This document shows positions 15,232-24,672 of a DNA stretch of 64,000 nt, piece after piece; position 1 is the first letter of the stretch, and every line of letters begins with the position of its first letter. A program made the position numbers and the translations under genes. The DNA comes from Cohnella silvisoli (GTDB lineage: Bacteria > Bacillota > Bacilli > Paenibacillales > Paenibacillaceae): the NCBI RefSeq assembly GCF_021190915.1, contig NZ_JAIOAP010000014.1, positions 161,321 through 225,320 on the forward strand. Reading direction: 5' to 3'. The notes beneath the pieces were generated by a model, which saw only the letters and a program-made list of their open reading frames with translations, was not told the origin of the DNA and ran no database searches.

Positions 15232-15399
15232 TTAAACCACCAATACTTCCGCCTTGTTTCCGCACCATTCGCAATGCTCGGGCGGAGTCCAAGCCGAGAA
15301 TGCCGTCGTTTCCAGACTAACCAAGTCCGGCGCATCCTCATATTCATCCACGAATTTATCGATCGCAAGCTCAACATGCTCACGGCATACGCAATACAT
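15232..15399 (-). CDS. Small CxxH/CxxC zinc-type protein
   Basis: A 55-residue protein beginning MYCVCREHVELAIDKF and ending EHCEWCGNKAEVLVV. The paired CxxH (CREH) and CxxC (CEWC) motifs place it in the CxxH/CxxC family of very small Firmicute proteins encoded next to htrA, exactly where it lies here (23 bases after htrA). It probably binds zinc; its role is unknown. AGAAGGGA precedes the ATG. In Bacillus-type genomes rlmH commonly comes next; here repeats and the transposase-like gene follow instead. Confidence 0.88.
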   Translation of the reverse strand: MYCVCREHVELAIDKFVDEYEDAPDLVSLETTAFSAWTPPEHCEWCGNKAEVLVV

Positions 15400-15422
15400 A
15401 GATTAGTTCCCTTCTAACCCGC

Positions 15423-16745
15423 TTATTTCTGCTCTTCTTCCATTTTCTCCGCAAGCTGCACTTCTACCGTTTTTTTCTTCCCGTCGCGATAATACGTTAC
15501 TTTCAACGATTCCCCGATTTTTTTGGAGTTATACAAATATTTGCGAAGGTCCATCGTGCTTCCGATCGGCTTGTCGTCCAACTCTACGATAATATCGTTG
15601 AAGGCTAGCCCGGCATCTAATGAAGGACCGACTGCTTCAAGCACGATGAGTCCCTCCGTTACGCCATCGGGAATGACCGGTGTCGCTGTCTCGAAGCTTC
15701 CGTCCGCTGCATCGCCGCTATCCGCCGTATCTCCATCCTCGCCGTCGCTCGCTTGCGGATCGCTGCTTGCCTGCGGAGTATCGAGATATAATCCCAAATC
15801 CATTGTGTAGACACCCATGTACGGCCTGATTACCTTACCCTTTTCCATCAAGGATTTCAGGATCGGCATGGCATTATCGATCGGAATCGCGAATCCGATG
15901 CCCTCGACGCCCATATCGGCGACTTTCATGCTGTTAATGCCCACCAGCTTGCCGTTTAGATCCACCAATGCCCCGCCGCTGTTTCCTTGATTAATCGCGG
16001 CATCGATCTGGATCACTTCCTGCTCCCAATCATAAATTCCGTCTTGATTAAGCGATACCGGAATAACCCTCTTCTTGTTAGAGACAATCCCTTGCGTTAA
16101 CGAATCCCCGAACCCGAGCGGATTGCCGATCGCGATAACCATCTCGCCGTCGCGCAGCTTCTCGGAATCGCCAATTTCTACAACTGTATCTATCCCTTTA
16201 TCGTCGACTTCCAACACAGCCAGATCGGTAACGATGTCTTTGCCGATAATCTTAGCTTCTTTTTTATCCCCGTTAACGAGTACGGCCTGAACCTCCGCAG
16301 CGTCCTGGATGACATGCGCATTCGTGATAATGTAGGCTTTGCCGTCTTTTTTCTCATAAATAACGCCGGAACCCAAGCTCGCATTGGCAGGTAATTCCCC
16401 ATCCTCTAAGCTTTGATCGCCATCTTGCTGTTCAAGCGCTTGGTTCGTCAGATTAATGATGCTGACAACCCCTGGCCGAACTTTCTCGGCAGCCGATATG
16501 ATCCGCTCCGAGGTTTCGACTAGCGATTGACCGCTAGCCAATGCAGGCTTCGCTTCCGCCTGCGTCTCTCCACGACCGTTTAAGAGAACGAACAGAACCA
16601 CGACGAGCAGCGAACTAATTACCGAAGATATAATGGCAACCCTCAACATAGACCCTTGGCGGAACCCGCGGGAATTTGAACCTCTGTCTATGCGCGAGCG
16701 TTTATTCATCTTAGTGGAGTAGAAATCATCATCGAACAAGCTCAT
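15423..16745 (-). CDS. htrA: HtrA-like membrane-anchored serine protease with PDZ domain
   Basis: A 440-residue S1C protease/chaperone. A cytoplasmic N-terminus with basic residues precedes one membrane helix (about 33-53). The trypsin-like domain has the triad His in TNAHVI, Asp in TDLAVLEV and Ser in GNSGGAL. A PDZ domain follows (about 330-435), interrupted by an Asp/Ser/Ala-rich insertion near residues 320-355. It degrades or refolds damaged proteins outside the membrane. It lies about 470 bases downstream of walJ, as yyxA/htrC does at the end of the Bacillus wal operon, but a divergent small gene intervenes, so it may have its own promoter. Confidence 0.93.
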   Translation of the reverse strand: MSLFDDDFYSTKMNKRSRIDRGSNSRGFRQGSMLRVAIISSVISSLLVVVLFVLLNGRGETQAEAKPALASGQSLVETSERIISAAEKVRPGVVSIINLTNQALEQQDGDQSLEDGELPANASLGSGVIYEKKDGKAYIITNAHVIQDAAEVQAVLVNGDKKEAKIIGKDIVTDLAVLEVDDKGIDTVVEIGDSEKLRDGEMVIAIGNPLGFGDSLTQGIVSNKKRVIPVSLNQDGIYDWEQEVIQIDAAINQGNSGGALVDLNGKLVGINSMKVADMGVEGIGFAIPIDNAMPILKSLMEKGKVIRPYMGVYTMDLGLYLDTPQASSDPQASDGEDGDTADSGDAADGSFETATPVIPDGVTEGLIVLEAVGPSLDAGLAFNDIIVELDDKPIGSTMDLRKYLYNSKKIGESLKVTYYRDGKKKTVEVQLAEKMEEEQK

Positions 16746-16980
16746 GGTCCTGCACCATCCTTCTAGTAGGGGAAATTCCGGTCCCCTCTCCGCTGCGGCG
16801 TTCCTCTTAATCAGGCAATCTATTCTTAGGATTTCTACATATTCTATGTTTATACTTCAACTATGGATTAAATAATAGGAATGTTTATTAAGGTTTTGAC
16901 TAGAATAGTAATAGAATCAGAGAGGACAAGCAAGTGCTTTTCCCTCATAATCCACATGTAAAGAAAGGAAGGAACCGAAA

Positions 16981-17181
16981 ATGAAAGCAACCGCTTATGG
17001 ATGGCATACCCTTGAGCTTGCTTCGCAAGTGTCGGACATGAAGCATGATCATTACCGACAGCTTCTCGCTTTAAGCACGATGATCGAGCTGTTGGTGGAA
17101 AAAGGGATACTGACTACGGATGAAATCCGGGAAAAAGCAGCGCAGATGGAAACCGAGCTCGACCGGCAGCTGCTGCTGTAA
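16981..17181 (+). CDS. Conserved-looking small protein, function unknown
   Basis: A 66-residue, mostly helical acidic protein beginning MKATAYGWHTLELASQ, with a C-terminal half (VEKGILTTDEIREKA) resembling short helix-turn-helix-like dimer modules. AGGAAGG precedes the ATG by seven bases. It stands alone on the plus strand between htrA and walJ, divergent from htrA, with its 3' end 36 bases from walJ. I do not recognise the family. Good codon use, a good ribosome site and no competing minus-strand frame make it likely to be real. Confidence 0.68.
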   Translation: MKATAYGWHTLELASQVSDMKHDHYRQLLALSTMIELLVEKGILTTDEIREKAAQMETELDRQLLL

Positions 17182-17217
17182 GTATTGTGTTACCCGTCTG
17201 GATTAGGAACTAGTCTG

Positions 17218-18027
17218 CTAGCTGCCTACCTTAACGTAGTCCCATGGGGTCGGACGGTCATGATAAGTATCGCACAGCGCGAATTCATGCTTCTGAAAGA
17301 AAAATCCATTGTCTTCTAATACTGTATTCACGGTAAGTTTGGCTAAATCCATCAGGTTATGCTCTTGGCTCAAATGTGCCAAATAAACTCTCTTGAGGCT
17401 TCCCGTCAGCAAGCTGCACAGCGCTTCACCTGCCGCTTCGTTGGAAAGATGGCCGGTATCGCCCAATATTCGCCGCTTGATGTTCCATGGATATCGGCCC
17501 ATCCTAAGCATGTTAACATCATGATTGGACTCTAGCACCATGACATCGGAATTTTGCAGCTGGCGCATAACTTTGTCGCTCACGTACCCCAAATCCGTTG
17601 CTAAGCTTAGCTTAGCTCCGTCTGCTTGAAAACAATAACCGACCGGTTCGATCGCATCGTGCGAAATCGCATACGACTCGATCCGCAAATCCGCGATTTC
17701 CATCACGCCATCCGTCGGCAGTATTTTTCGCTGCTCATCCGGTATTTCGCCAATCGTCCGCAGCATGGCTCCCCATGTTTTCTCGTTGGCGTACACGGGA
17801 ACCTGATGCTTGCGAGCGAAGGCCCCTAACCCTTTAATATGGTCGGAATGCTCGTGCGTAACGAGGATGGCATCCAGCTCCCGGCCGGAAACCTCCCGCT
17901 CCTTCATTAACTCTTCTATTTTTTTGCCGCTTAGGCCGACGTCAATAAGTACAGTAGCCGAATCCGTGGATACGACTGTTGCATTGCCGGTCGAACCGCT
18001 GGACAATACCGTGAAACGAAGTCCCAT
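17218..18027 (-). CDS. walJ: MBL-fold hydrolase WalJ (YycJ)
   Basis: A metallo-beta-lactamase-fold protein, about 269 residues from the ATG at 18027 (product begins MGLRFTVLSSGSTGN, AGGA upstream). The metal motif THEHSDH is intact, and further ligands appear as SHD, DTGH and HLSQEH. YycJ proteins are exonuclease-like enzymes linked to DNA repair and wall/division coordination. The gene follows walI by about 60 bases and is part of the wal operon. Confidence 0.92.
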   Translation of the reverse strand: MGLRFTVLSSGSTGNATVVSTDSATVLIDVGLSGKKIEELMKEREVSGRELDAILVTHEHSDHIKGLGAFARKHQVPVYANEKTWGAMLRTIGEIPDEQRKILPTDGVMEIADLRIESYAISHDAIEPVGYCFQADGAKLSLATDLGYVSDKVMRQLQNSDVMVLESNHDVNMLRMGRYPWNIKRRILGDTGHLSNEAAGEALCSLLTGSLKRVYLAHLSQEHNLMDLAKLTVNTVLEDNGFFFQKHEFALCDTYHDRPTPWDYVKVGS

Positions 18028-18088
18028 GATCGTTCCTATTCCTCTCCCGAACGACGTGCCCCGTTCCATCGGCGCTAACCTCGTTCGC

Positions 18089-18853
18089 CTATGGTTTAAC
18101 GAGCGCGTTGCTTTTCTCTGTCGTAACTTCAGCGCTTATCGCATTCACATAGTACACTTCTTCGCCATTTTCCAGCAAAACCCTCCAAGTCGGTGACGAA
18201 ACTTGCGTTTGCACGTCGTCGAATATTTCCCCATGATACCCAAGCCGAATTTCCTTGATGACGGAACCTGCCGGTAAATTTCTCTCGATGACTTTAGCTA
18301 ACGCTTTGGCAGCGGTTAATACCTGCTGTTCCTTGGCACCGCCCGAAGGCTTAATCTCGATGATATCCTGCGAGTAAGCTCTTATTTTCTGTTCGCTATA
18401 GAATAGCTCCAAGTGAATGTCGAACATGGGCAACCCGCCCTCCATCCGATTGAGGATGAAAGTATAATCGCTGCTTCCGGGCTGATCGAGCTTATAGCTT
18501 CCAAGATCAGGAATAGTGCCTCCCAATGCTTTCGCAAACTCATCTTCGAAATAGACGATGCGAGTCTCGGGCGGCGGGGTAATCGGCGTTCTCTCATCGA
18601 TGCCCTCTCCCGCCCGTTGCTTGAAGGTATACGTCAACTCCCGCATATCCGGCGTTTCCGTCGGAATCTTGGCGTTGGGATCTACCTGGATATTCTTTTC
18701 GCGCATAACCTGAAGCGTTTCGGGAGGCAGCGATGTCCAATCGACCGCCGTATTTAATCGCTCTCGCCATTCGAGCCATAGCTGGGAGCCTAGAATCACG
18801 TTAAGCGCGAGAAAAGACAGTATCAATACGCTCTTCGCCCGTCTCCAGTCCAT
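18089..18853 (-). CDS. walI: WalI (YycI), regulator of WalK
   Basis: A 254-residue protein with one N-terminal membrane helix (about 8-26) and an extracellular YycI domain. Together with WalH it forms a membrane complex that controls the WalK kinase. The C-terminal part has repeated beta segments such as GEEVYYVNAIS. It lies 42 bases after walH; GGGAGGTGGGAGCGG precedes the ATG. Confidence 0.92.
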   Translation of the reverse strand: MDWRRAKSVLILSFLALNVILGSQLWLEWRERLNTAVDWTSLPPETLQVMREKNIQVDPNAKIPTETPDMRELTYTFKQRAGEGIDERTPITPPPETRIVYFEDEFAKALGGTIPDLGSYKLDQPGSSDYTFILNRMEGGLPMFDIHLELFYSEQKIRAYSQDIIEIKPSGGAKEQQVLTAAKALAKVIERNLPAGSVIKEIRLGYHGEIFDDVQTQVSSPTWRVLLENGEEVYYVNAISAEVTTEKSNALVKP

Positions 18854-18895
18854 TCCGCTCCCACCTCCCTCATTGCATTCCCGGTTTATTTAAAG

Positions 18896-20206
18896 TCATT
18901 TTATCGCTACGGGTCCTGATTCCGAGAGGATGACAACCTCCCCGGTCACTAACCGGGCTGCCCAAACCGGGCTCAGGATTACCGTTTCTTTATCCAATAA
19001 CGGCTTGAAGGCGGGGAATATCGCTTCGATATTCCTTCCGCTAGCATCCATGTTGTTGATTAATTTCCTGAGTTGATCGCCCCCAGGCAGCTGCCTGCTG
19101 TGCTTGTTGGTCACATCGCTGCCGAGTACGAGCAAAGAGCGATTGTAAGAAGATACGACCCCTTGCTGCAAAGTAAGCTGCATATAGCCGAAATTCATCG
19201 AACTTCCGGACACGATAGGCACATCCCGATAATACTGCTGGAACCGGATCGCGCTGCCCGTCTCCGACTCGATTTCCTTGACGAGCTGGTGCTTCCCGTT
19301 CCAGCCGCCATGCTGGTTCACGAAGCTGACCGCGGCCATTACGTTATCGATCATGTCGTTCTCGGCATTGGTCGGTGCCACAGGGTCGGTGTAGGACAGC
19401 CATACGCCATCCTGCTCCACCTTTAATCCCCTTTTGCCATCCGTATAGAACTGCGGACCGGTTTTACTATTCTGAATCGTCCTCGTTATCCCCGGGTCGA
19501 AGAACAGGTTATCCTGCATTTGATCCGTCGTATACCGGTTAAACGCAACTTGCATCTCCAGCAGCCGAGTTATCGGCTTCTCCGGAATATATAGTTTGCC
19601 ATCCTCGGTCGTATAGGGATCCCAGTACTGACCGAAGCCCACATAACCTTCAACGTCCCCGATGGTCAGGTCCGCGCGAAGAGATTCATAGACGTTACGG
19701 CCGTCCGCGCTGAAGAAAAACGTCCGCACTTCATCGCGGCCTTTGCTAGCGTAGATCCAGATGCGGTCGATGGAGTCTCTGGAAAACAGGAAATCATCAA
19801 TCTTGAATATGCGCTGCAACAGCCCGAAAGGCACCGCACGCCCGAAGCGCAGCTCGACCCCTTGATCCTCGCGCCTAATTTGATCCCAATTGACCGAATT
19901 AATGGAGCTCTGCGTCAATCCTTTGAATTCACGGCTTTGCAGCTTCTCGAAAATCAATTTGTAATAAGGCAGCGTGCTCGGGTAAAATACCGTATGCTTG
20001 TCATTGCCCAGATGAAGCACAAGCTGCTCGGGGAAAATGAGCTTCTCCACCTTCTCCTCCGTGCCGAGCGGCTCCGTCTTCACGTAATCCAGCTCCGTCT
20101 TCACCTTCGCCTCCATGTAAGGCATGCTATAGGCGAGAAAATAGCTTTGGACGAGGCTGACTACTACGAGCAGGAACAGCAGAACCGATTTCCCTTTCTC
20201 GATCAT
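18896..20206 (-). CDS. walH: WalH (YycH), regulator of WalK
   Basis: A 436-residue protein with one N-terminal membrane helix (about 7-26) and a large extracellular YycH region. YycH and YycI contact WalK through their membrane helices and set its activity. The start codon overlaps the walK stop by four bases, so translation is coupled. No enzymatic motif is present, as expected for the family. Confidence 0.93.
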   Translation of the reverse strand: MIEKGKSVLLFLLVVVSLVQSYFLAYSMPYMEAKVKTELDYVKTEPLGTEEKVEKLIFPEQLVLHLGNDKHTVFYPSTLPYYKLIFEKLQSREFKGLTQSSINSVNWDQIRREDQGVELRFGRAVPFGLLQRIFKIDDFLFSRDSIDRIWIYASKGRDEVRTFFFSADGRNVYESLRADLTIGDVEGYVGFGQYWDPYTTEDGKLYIPEKPITRLLEMQVAFNRYTTDQMQDNLFFDPGITRTIQNSKTGPQFYTDGKRGLKVEQDGVWLSYTDPVAPTNAENDMIDNVMAAVSFVNQHGGWNGKHQLVKEIESETGSAIRFQQYYRDVPIVSGSSMNFGYMQLTLQQGVVSSYNRSLLVLGSDVTNKHSRQLPGGDQLRKLINNMDASGRNIEAIFPAFKPLLDKETVILSPVWAARLVTGEVVILSESGPVAIK

Positions 20207-22020
20207 GCGGTCTCACTTCCTTCCGGCACGATCGGCAGCAGCACCGTAACGACGGTGCCTACTCCCGCTTCCGATTCTATCGCGATAGAACCGCCGTGCG
20301 CCCGAACAATTTCCCGGGCAATGGATAAGCCGAGCCCGGTGCCGCCCATATTGCGCGAGCGAGCCTTATCTACTCTGTAGAACCGTTCGAATATACGGTT
20401 CAAATCCTTCTTCGGAATACCGATACCGGTATCTTTGATAGCGATCGCCAGTTGTCCAGCTTCATTGCTCTTGGCGGATATATCGATGGTACCGCCATCA
20501 AGCGTATATTTAATGGCGTTGGACACGAGATTGTCCAATACCTGATCGATTCCGTCCCGATCGAGCCATGCGGTCTTCTGCTTCTTCTCCACTTTAACCG
20601 ATACCGTAATCGCCTTCTGACGCAGTTGGAAAGAAAACCGATCCACAACTTCCTCCAACATCTCCGTCAAGTCGGTCTTCTGGCGGCGCAGCTGGTTGCG
20701 GCGGGAATCGAAACGGGACAAGTGGAGCAGATCGGTGACGAGCCTGATCATCCGTTCCGTCTCGCTGCGAATAACTCCTACGAACCGGTCGGCGAGAGGA
20801 GGTTCTTCGAGTGCCCCGTCATCCAGTGCCTCGGCATAACTCTTGATCGTAGTCAGCGGAGTTCTTAACTCATGCGATACGTTCGCTACGAACTCCCTGC
20901 GGGATTGCTCAAGCTTCTCCATCTCCGTAACGTCCTGCAGTACCGCAATCGCTCCGGCAACCCCCTTATCCCGCCGACGAATCGGCGTGAGCGTAACCCG
21001 GAACACCAATTCCTCTTCGTGCTCGTCCAATTCCCGATTCAGCAACAAGGAAGACTCTTTGCCTTCCAGCGTCTCGGCAATCGGTTCTTTCTCGATTCCC
21101 AGCGCTTCGGACAGCGTAGTCCCATCCTTGAGCTCCAAGATGCCTAACATGCCTCTTGCTCTCCGGTTGGTCACGATAACTTTGCCTAACTCATCGGTCG
21201 CCAGCACTCCGTCGCTCATATTGGAGAGAATCGAAGCCAGTTTTTCCTTCTCCTCTTCGTTAATCGACAGCGCATCGCTAAGACGGTCGGTCATATCGTT
21301 GAAAGCGACGCTAAGCTGACCGATCTCGTCCTTGCCGAACACCGGAACCCGCTCGTCGAATCGACCTTCCGCCACCGCGGTCGCTTGACGCGTCAGCGCT
21401 TTGATCGGAGAAGTAATCGTACCTGCGAGCAGGACCCCCAGAACAGCGGTAAGCCCAAGCGCGATTAAGGTTGCCGAGACGAATATTCGGTTAATGCCTT
21501 CCATTGTTTTGTACAGCTCTTTCATGGAAGCCACAATATAAATAGCGCCAATGATTTTACTGTTGCTTATGACAGGCTTAGCGATAACTTTTTTCCGGTT
21601 GTTGTCTTCATCAATGATTTCTTCTTCGTTGTCCCGGACACCCTGCAGCGCCCGGCCAACTAACAAGGACGTGTTCTTGCGTCCAATGTAGGATTGCAGG
21701 GACGGATTTGACGTGGCCAGCACCTTGCCCCCTGCATCGAGCACTTGAATTTCCGCGCCGCTAAGCGAAAAGTTATTAACGAGAGCGCTCAGCATTGCGC
21801 TCGTCGCCGCTTGCGCAGTCTCATCCTTGTTATCCGCAGAAAGATTTAGCGAAGACAAGAAGGTAGTCAGCAAGTTCGCTTGGTTATTCAAATTGCTGGT
21901 GAAGGAGTTCGTCAAAGAATTTTTCATCGTGCTGATGAAGTACACGCCGATCAATTGCACCGCGATGAGGATGAGCAGCAGCACCATAAGAATAAGCTTG
22001 ATCTGAATGCTGCGGAACAT
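20203..22020 (-). CDS. walK: Sensor histidine kinase WalK (YycG)
   Basis: About 605 residues from the ATG at 22020, preferred over one at 22035 because AGAGGT lies six bases upstream. Order: membrane helix 1 (about 8-30), extracellular Cache/PAS-like sensor, membrane helix 2 (about 178-200), HAMP, PAS (ILSNMSDGVLATDELG), HisKA with the phospho-accepting His in ANVSHELRTPL, and HATPase with N (DNLVSNAIKY), G1 DTGIGIP and G2 GGTGLGLS boxes. It is the essential kinase of cell-wall homeostasis in low-GC Gram-positives. The product ends at the coupled walH start. Confidence 0.96.
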   Translation of the reverse strand: MFRSIQIKLILMVLLLILIAVQLIGVYFISTMKNSLTNSFTSNLNNQANLLTTFLSSLNLSADNKDETAQAATSAMLSALVNNFSLSGAEIQVLDAGGKVLATSNPSLQSYIGRKNTSLLVGRALQGVRDNEEEIIDEDNNRKKVIAKPVISNSKIIGAIYIVASMKELYKTMEGINRIFVSATLIALGLTAVLGVLLAGTITSPIKALTRQATAVAEGRFDERVPVFGKDEIGQLSVAFNDMTDRLSDALSINEEEKEKLASILSNMSDGVLATDELGKVIVTNRRARGMLGILELKDGTTLSEALGIEKEPIAETLEGKESSLLLNRELDEHEEELVFRVTLTPIRRRDKGVAGAIAVLQDVTEMEKLEQSRREFVANVSHELRTPLTTIKSYAEALDDGALEEPPLADRFVGVIRSETERMIRLVTDLLHLSRFDSRRNQLRRQKTDLTEMLEEVVDRFSFQLRQKAITVSVKVEKKQKTAWLDRDGIDQVLDNLVSNAIKYTLDGGTIDISAKSNEAGQLAIAIKDTGIGIPKKDLNRIFERFYRVDKARSRNMGGTGLGLSIAREIVRAHGGSIAIESEAGVGTVVTVLLPIVPEGSETA

Positions 22021-22031
22021 GCGAACACCTC

Positions 22032-22772
22032 TCATCCGTAATGACCGCCCGTCATTTTCGGATTGCGTACCAAATAACCGAGTCCCCTTCTTGTCATAAT
22101 GATCTCCGGACGGCTCGGATCGTCCTCAAGCTTCTCCCGAAGCCTGCGAATCGTAACGTCCACAGTACGCACATCTCCGAAATACTCGAACCCCCACACC
22201 GCCTGAAGAAGATGCTCGCGGGTCATCACTTTCCCGCTATTCTTAGCTAAGTAATGGACCAACTCGAATTCCCGATGGGTGAGATCGAGCGGTTGGTTGT
22301 TCTTATAGACGACATACATATCCGTATCGATAAAAAGATTAAACAACTTCAAGCCTTGTCTCTCGGCTTCCGGCTGAACATCCTCATCCGTGCGCGATGT
22401 CTCGACCTTACGTTGGCGGCGTAAATGCGCCTTTACGCGTGCAAGCAACTCGCGCGTACCGAAAGGCTTCGTCACGTAATCGTCCGCGCCAAGCTCAAGG
22501 CCCAGCACCTTGTCGATTTCGTTATCTTTGGCCGTCAGCATAATAATAGGCGTAGACAGACGCGTCCGCACTTCCCGGCATACGTCCATCCCATCCTTAA
22601 TCGGAAGCATGAGATCGAGCAGGATCAGATCCGGCTCCTCCTCGAAAGCAAGCCGAACCGCCGCCTCCCCATCGAAAGCGCAGACGACCTCGTAGCCTTC
22701 TTTTTCCAAGTTGAATTTCAAAATATCCGCAATCGGCCGTTCATCGTCCACGACCAGAATTTTACCTAACAT
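22032..22772 (-). CDS. walR: Response regulator WalR (YycF)
   Basis: A 246-residue OmpR/PhoB-type regulator. The receiver domain has acidic VVDDE, the phosphorylated Asp in LILLDLMLP, the conserved Thr in MLTAKD and Lys in TKPFG. The winged-helix domain (about 145-240) includes the recognition segment DVRTVDVTIRRLREK. It controls peptidoglycan hydrolase genes. It is the first gene of the wal operon and overlaps the upstream walK ATG. A ten-residue extension, MTGGHYG-type, ends the protein. Confidence 0.96.
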   Translation of the reverse strand: MLGKILVVDDERPIADILKFNLEKEGYEVVCAFDGEAAVRLAFEEEPDLILLDLMLPIKDGMDVCREVRTRLSTPIIMLTAKDNEIDKVLGLELGADDYVTKPFGTRELLARVKAHLRRQRKVETSRTDEDVQPEAERQGLKLFNLFIDTDMYVVYKNNQPLDLTHREFELVHYLAKNSGKVMTREHLLQAVWGFEYFGDVRTVDVTIRRLREKLEDDPSRPEIIMTRRGLGYLVRNPKMTGGHYG

Positions 22773-22813
22773 GACGTCACCGCCTTCCGCTTCTCGGAAG
22801 CTATTCTAATGTT

Positions 22814-22842
22814 ATCTTACCATAATGCAGGCAAGACCCCAA
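22814..22842 (-). promoter_or_regulatory. Likely SigA promoter of the wal operon
   Basis: On the minus strand TTGGGG, a 17-base spacer and TAAGAT, ending about 40 bases before walR. The -35 box is weak. Confidence 0.5.
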
Positions 22843-22873
22843 TGGCGTTTCGTGGCAGTTTACGTACGACAAA

Positions 22874-22919
22874 ACAAAAGACTTCCCCGGGTCCGATTGG
22901 GATCGCCGAGAAAGTCTTG
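22874..22919 (-). terminator. Terminator of the LysM-G5-M23 peptidase gene
   Basis: AAGACTT/AAGTCTT arms with inner CCCGGG-rich pairing, followed on the minus strand by TTGTTTTG. It lies eight bases past the stop and insulates walR. Confidence 0.75.
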
Positions 22920-22926
22920 AATTGTG

Positions 22927-24495
22927 TTACAGGTAGCTCGTAGGATTCTTAATTTTGCCGTTCAGATGTACCTCAAAATGAAGATGAGTGCCTGTAGAAT
23001 GTCCGGTACTGCCCATAATTCCGATGACATCGCCTTTTTCGACGATCTGGCCTTTCTTGACTTTGACGCTTTTCATATGGCCGTACACGGTCTTGAATCC
23101 GTTATTGTGATCGATAATGACTGCATTGCCTAATCCCCCGGATTTGTATCCGGCATATTCGATGACGCCTTCATCGGCAGCCATGATGCTGCTCTTGCCG
23201 ATAATATCGATGCCTTTGTGCATTCTGCCCCATCTAGCACCCATATAGCTTGTAATTCGAGCCCCGATAACAGGCCAGGAAAACTTGCCGGAACCTTCGC
23301 CGCGTATGACCTTGGTCCCTTTAAGAATCAGTGTAGGGATTGGGGCGTTCAATACTTTCTTTTCAATTTGCTCCTCTTCAATAAGCGATCCATTCCGCTT
23401 AGTCAAACGGTATGTAACCTGCTGCTTACCTGCCGTTCCTTCACGAAGTACCTTGGACTGGCCTACCTTCATCGAGTCGCTCTTCTTGTATACGATCGGC
23501 GGGTCAATGTCTTCAATCTCCGTTACTTGCTCCTCCGAATTTACGTTCAAGATCGGAGGCTCGGATTCGGAAAGATCCAACACGTCGCCTATTTGAAGAT
23601 TATCATTCTTGATCCAAGCATTGTTCTCGTAAATAAGATCCTCGGTAATATCCAGCTTAGCGGCAATACAACCAATACAATCGCCTTTCTTAACCGTATA
23701 CTTCCGCGGGATGGGTTGTCCTTCGGTCAGCTTGCGGTACAATTCCTCGGGGTCTGACAGCTTCGGGGAATCCATATCTTCGGTGACCATCTTAACCTGC
23801 TCTACGAAAGTAACTGACGTTACGGTACGTTGCGGCTTGGCCTCTGCTGCCGTTGCTGACGCTCCTGCCTTGAAAGACAAGGACTTTACTTCCGAGCCTG
23901 CTTTCTTAACTGCGCTGCTTGCGGGAACGTACTTATTCTTCACCCGCTGCAAAATCGCATTTGCCGTCTTCTCGTCGCGAACGACGCCTACTTCTTTCCC
24001 GTCAATGACCAGCTTCACGCCGATTGGATGAGTTTGAAGCATGTTTTCCAGACGATTAAGCGTGGCTTCGTCATCCGTCGACTTTTTGTAAGCCCTTTCA
24101 GGCTCATAGGTGACCTGACCTTCATTAAGCACAAGACGTACGGGAGTGTCAGCTTTCTCTAGCTCCGATGCTTTAGCCGCCAATAACTGCTCGACTTTCT
24201 GCTCGCTGCTGATCTCTCCGACAGGTTTACCCTCAAGGAAAACGCTATAGTACTCTACGTTATGGGCTTGAACATATTTGTGCCCGCCGATTCCGATCGC
24301 GACTAGTACGGCAATGCCGCATGCGGTTACGATAAGCGGTTGGCGATAATGGCGGAATAAATTGCTGTTTATAGGCTGCGACGATTGGGTAATAAGGGTC
24401 ATACCTTTCAATCTCTTGGACCGAACATGCCGGAACTTTTGCCGTGAGGCATCCCATAATTTCCGGATTCGATCCATTCCCCTGAAATCGGTCAT
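22927..24495 (-). CDS. Membrane-anchored M23 peptidase with LysM and G5 domains
   Basis: A 522-residue cell-wall hydrolase. It has a basic N-terminus, one membrane helix (about 53-70), a region of about 180 residues of unknown fold, a LysM (about 268-312, YTVKKGDCIGCIAAKL), a G5 domain (about 318-395) and a C-terminal M23 zinc endopeptidase (about 405-522). The zinc motif HKGID and the HLHFE site are intact, so it should be active on peptide cross-bridges. The LysM has Cys residues where Thr and Ser are usual (GDCIGCIA for GDTLxSIA). Its position beside walR fits a WalR-controlled hydrolase (inference). Confidence 0.9.
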   Translation of the reverse strand: MTDFRGMDRIRKLWDASRQKFRHVRSKRLKGMTLITQSSQPINSNLFRHYRQPLIVTACGIAVLVAIGIGGHKYVQAHNVEYYSVFLEGKPVGEISSEQKVEQLLAAKASELEKADTPVRLVLNEGQVTYEPERAYKKSTDDEATLNRLENMLQTHPIGVKLVIDGKEVGVVRDEKTANAILQRVKNKYVPASSAVKKAGSEVKSLSFKAGASATAAEAKPQRTVTSVTFVEQVKMVTEDMDSPKLSDPEELYRKLTEGQPIPRKYTVKKGDCIGCIAAKLDITEDLIYENNAWIKNDNLQIGDVLDLSESEPPILNVNSEEQVTEIEDIDPPIVYKKSDSMKVGQSKVLREGTAGKQQVTYRLTKRNGSLIEEEQIEKKVLNAPIPTLILKGTKVIRGEGSGKFSWPVIGARITSYMGARWGRMHKGIDIIGKSSIMAADEGVIEYAGYKSGGLGNAVIIDHNNGFKTVYGHMKSVKVKKGQIVEKGDVIGIMGSTGHSTGTHLHFEVHLNGKIKNPTSYL

Positions 24496-24620
24496 GATCT
24501 TCTCCTTTTCGCTTGCATTCGATATTCTTTTCCCGGTTATGGCAAAAGCTTGTTTATAACTTTAGCATAAGTCCGACGAACCTATCAACCGTCTGAGCGG
24601 ATTAGAATTATGAAAAATGG

Positions 24621-24660
24621 AAACAACCACCGATTTACATCTCGGCGGTTGCTCTTTTTA
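24621..24660 (-). terminator. Terminator after the 231-residue secreted-type protein
   Basis: CAACCACCGA/TCGGCGGTTG hairpin with an eight-base loop. T-rich flanks lie on both sides, so it may work in both directions. Confidence 0.7.
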
Positions 24661-24672
24661 CATGCGATTTAT

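Noticed and set aside
15160..15417. Plus-strand 85-codon frame
   Set aside because: It is antisense to the CxxH/CxxC gene and its terminator, both of which are well supported.
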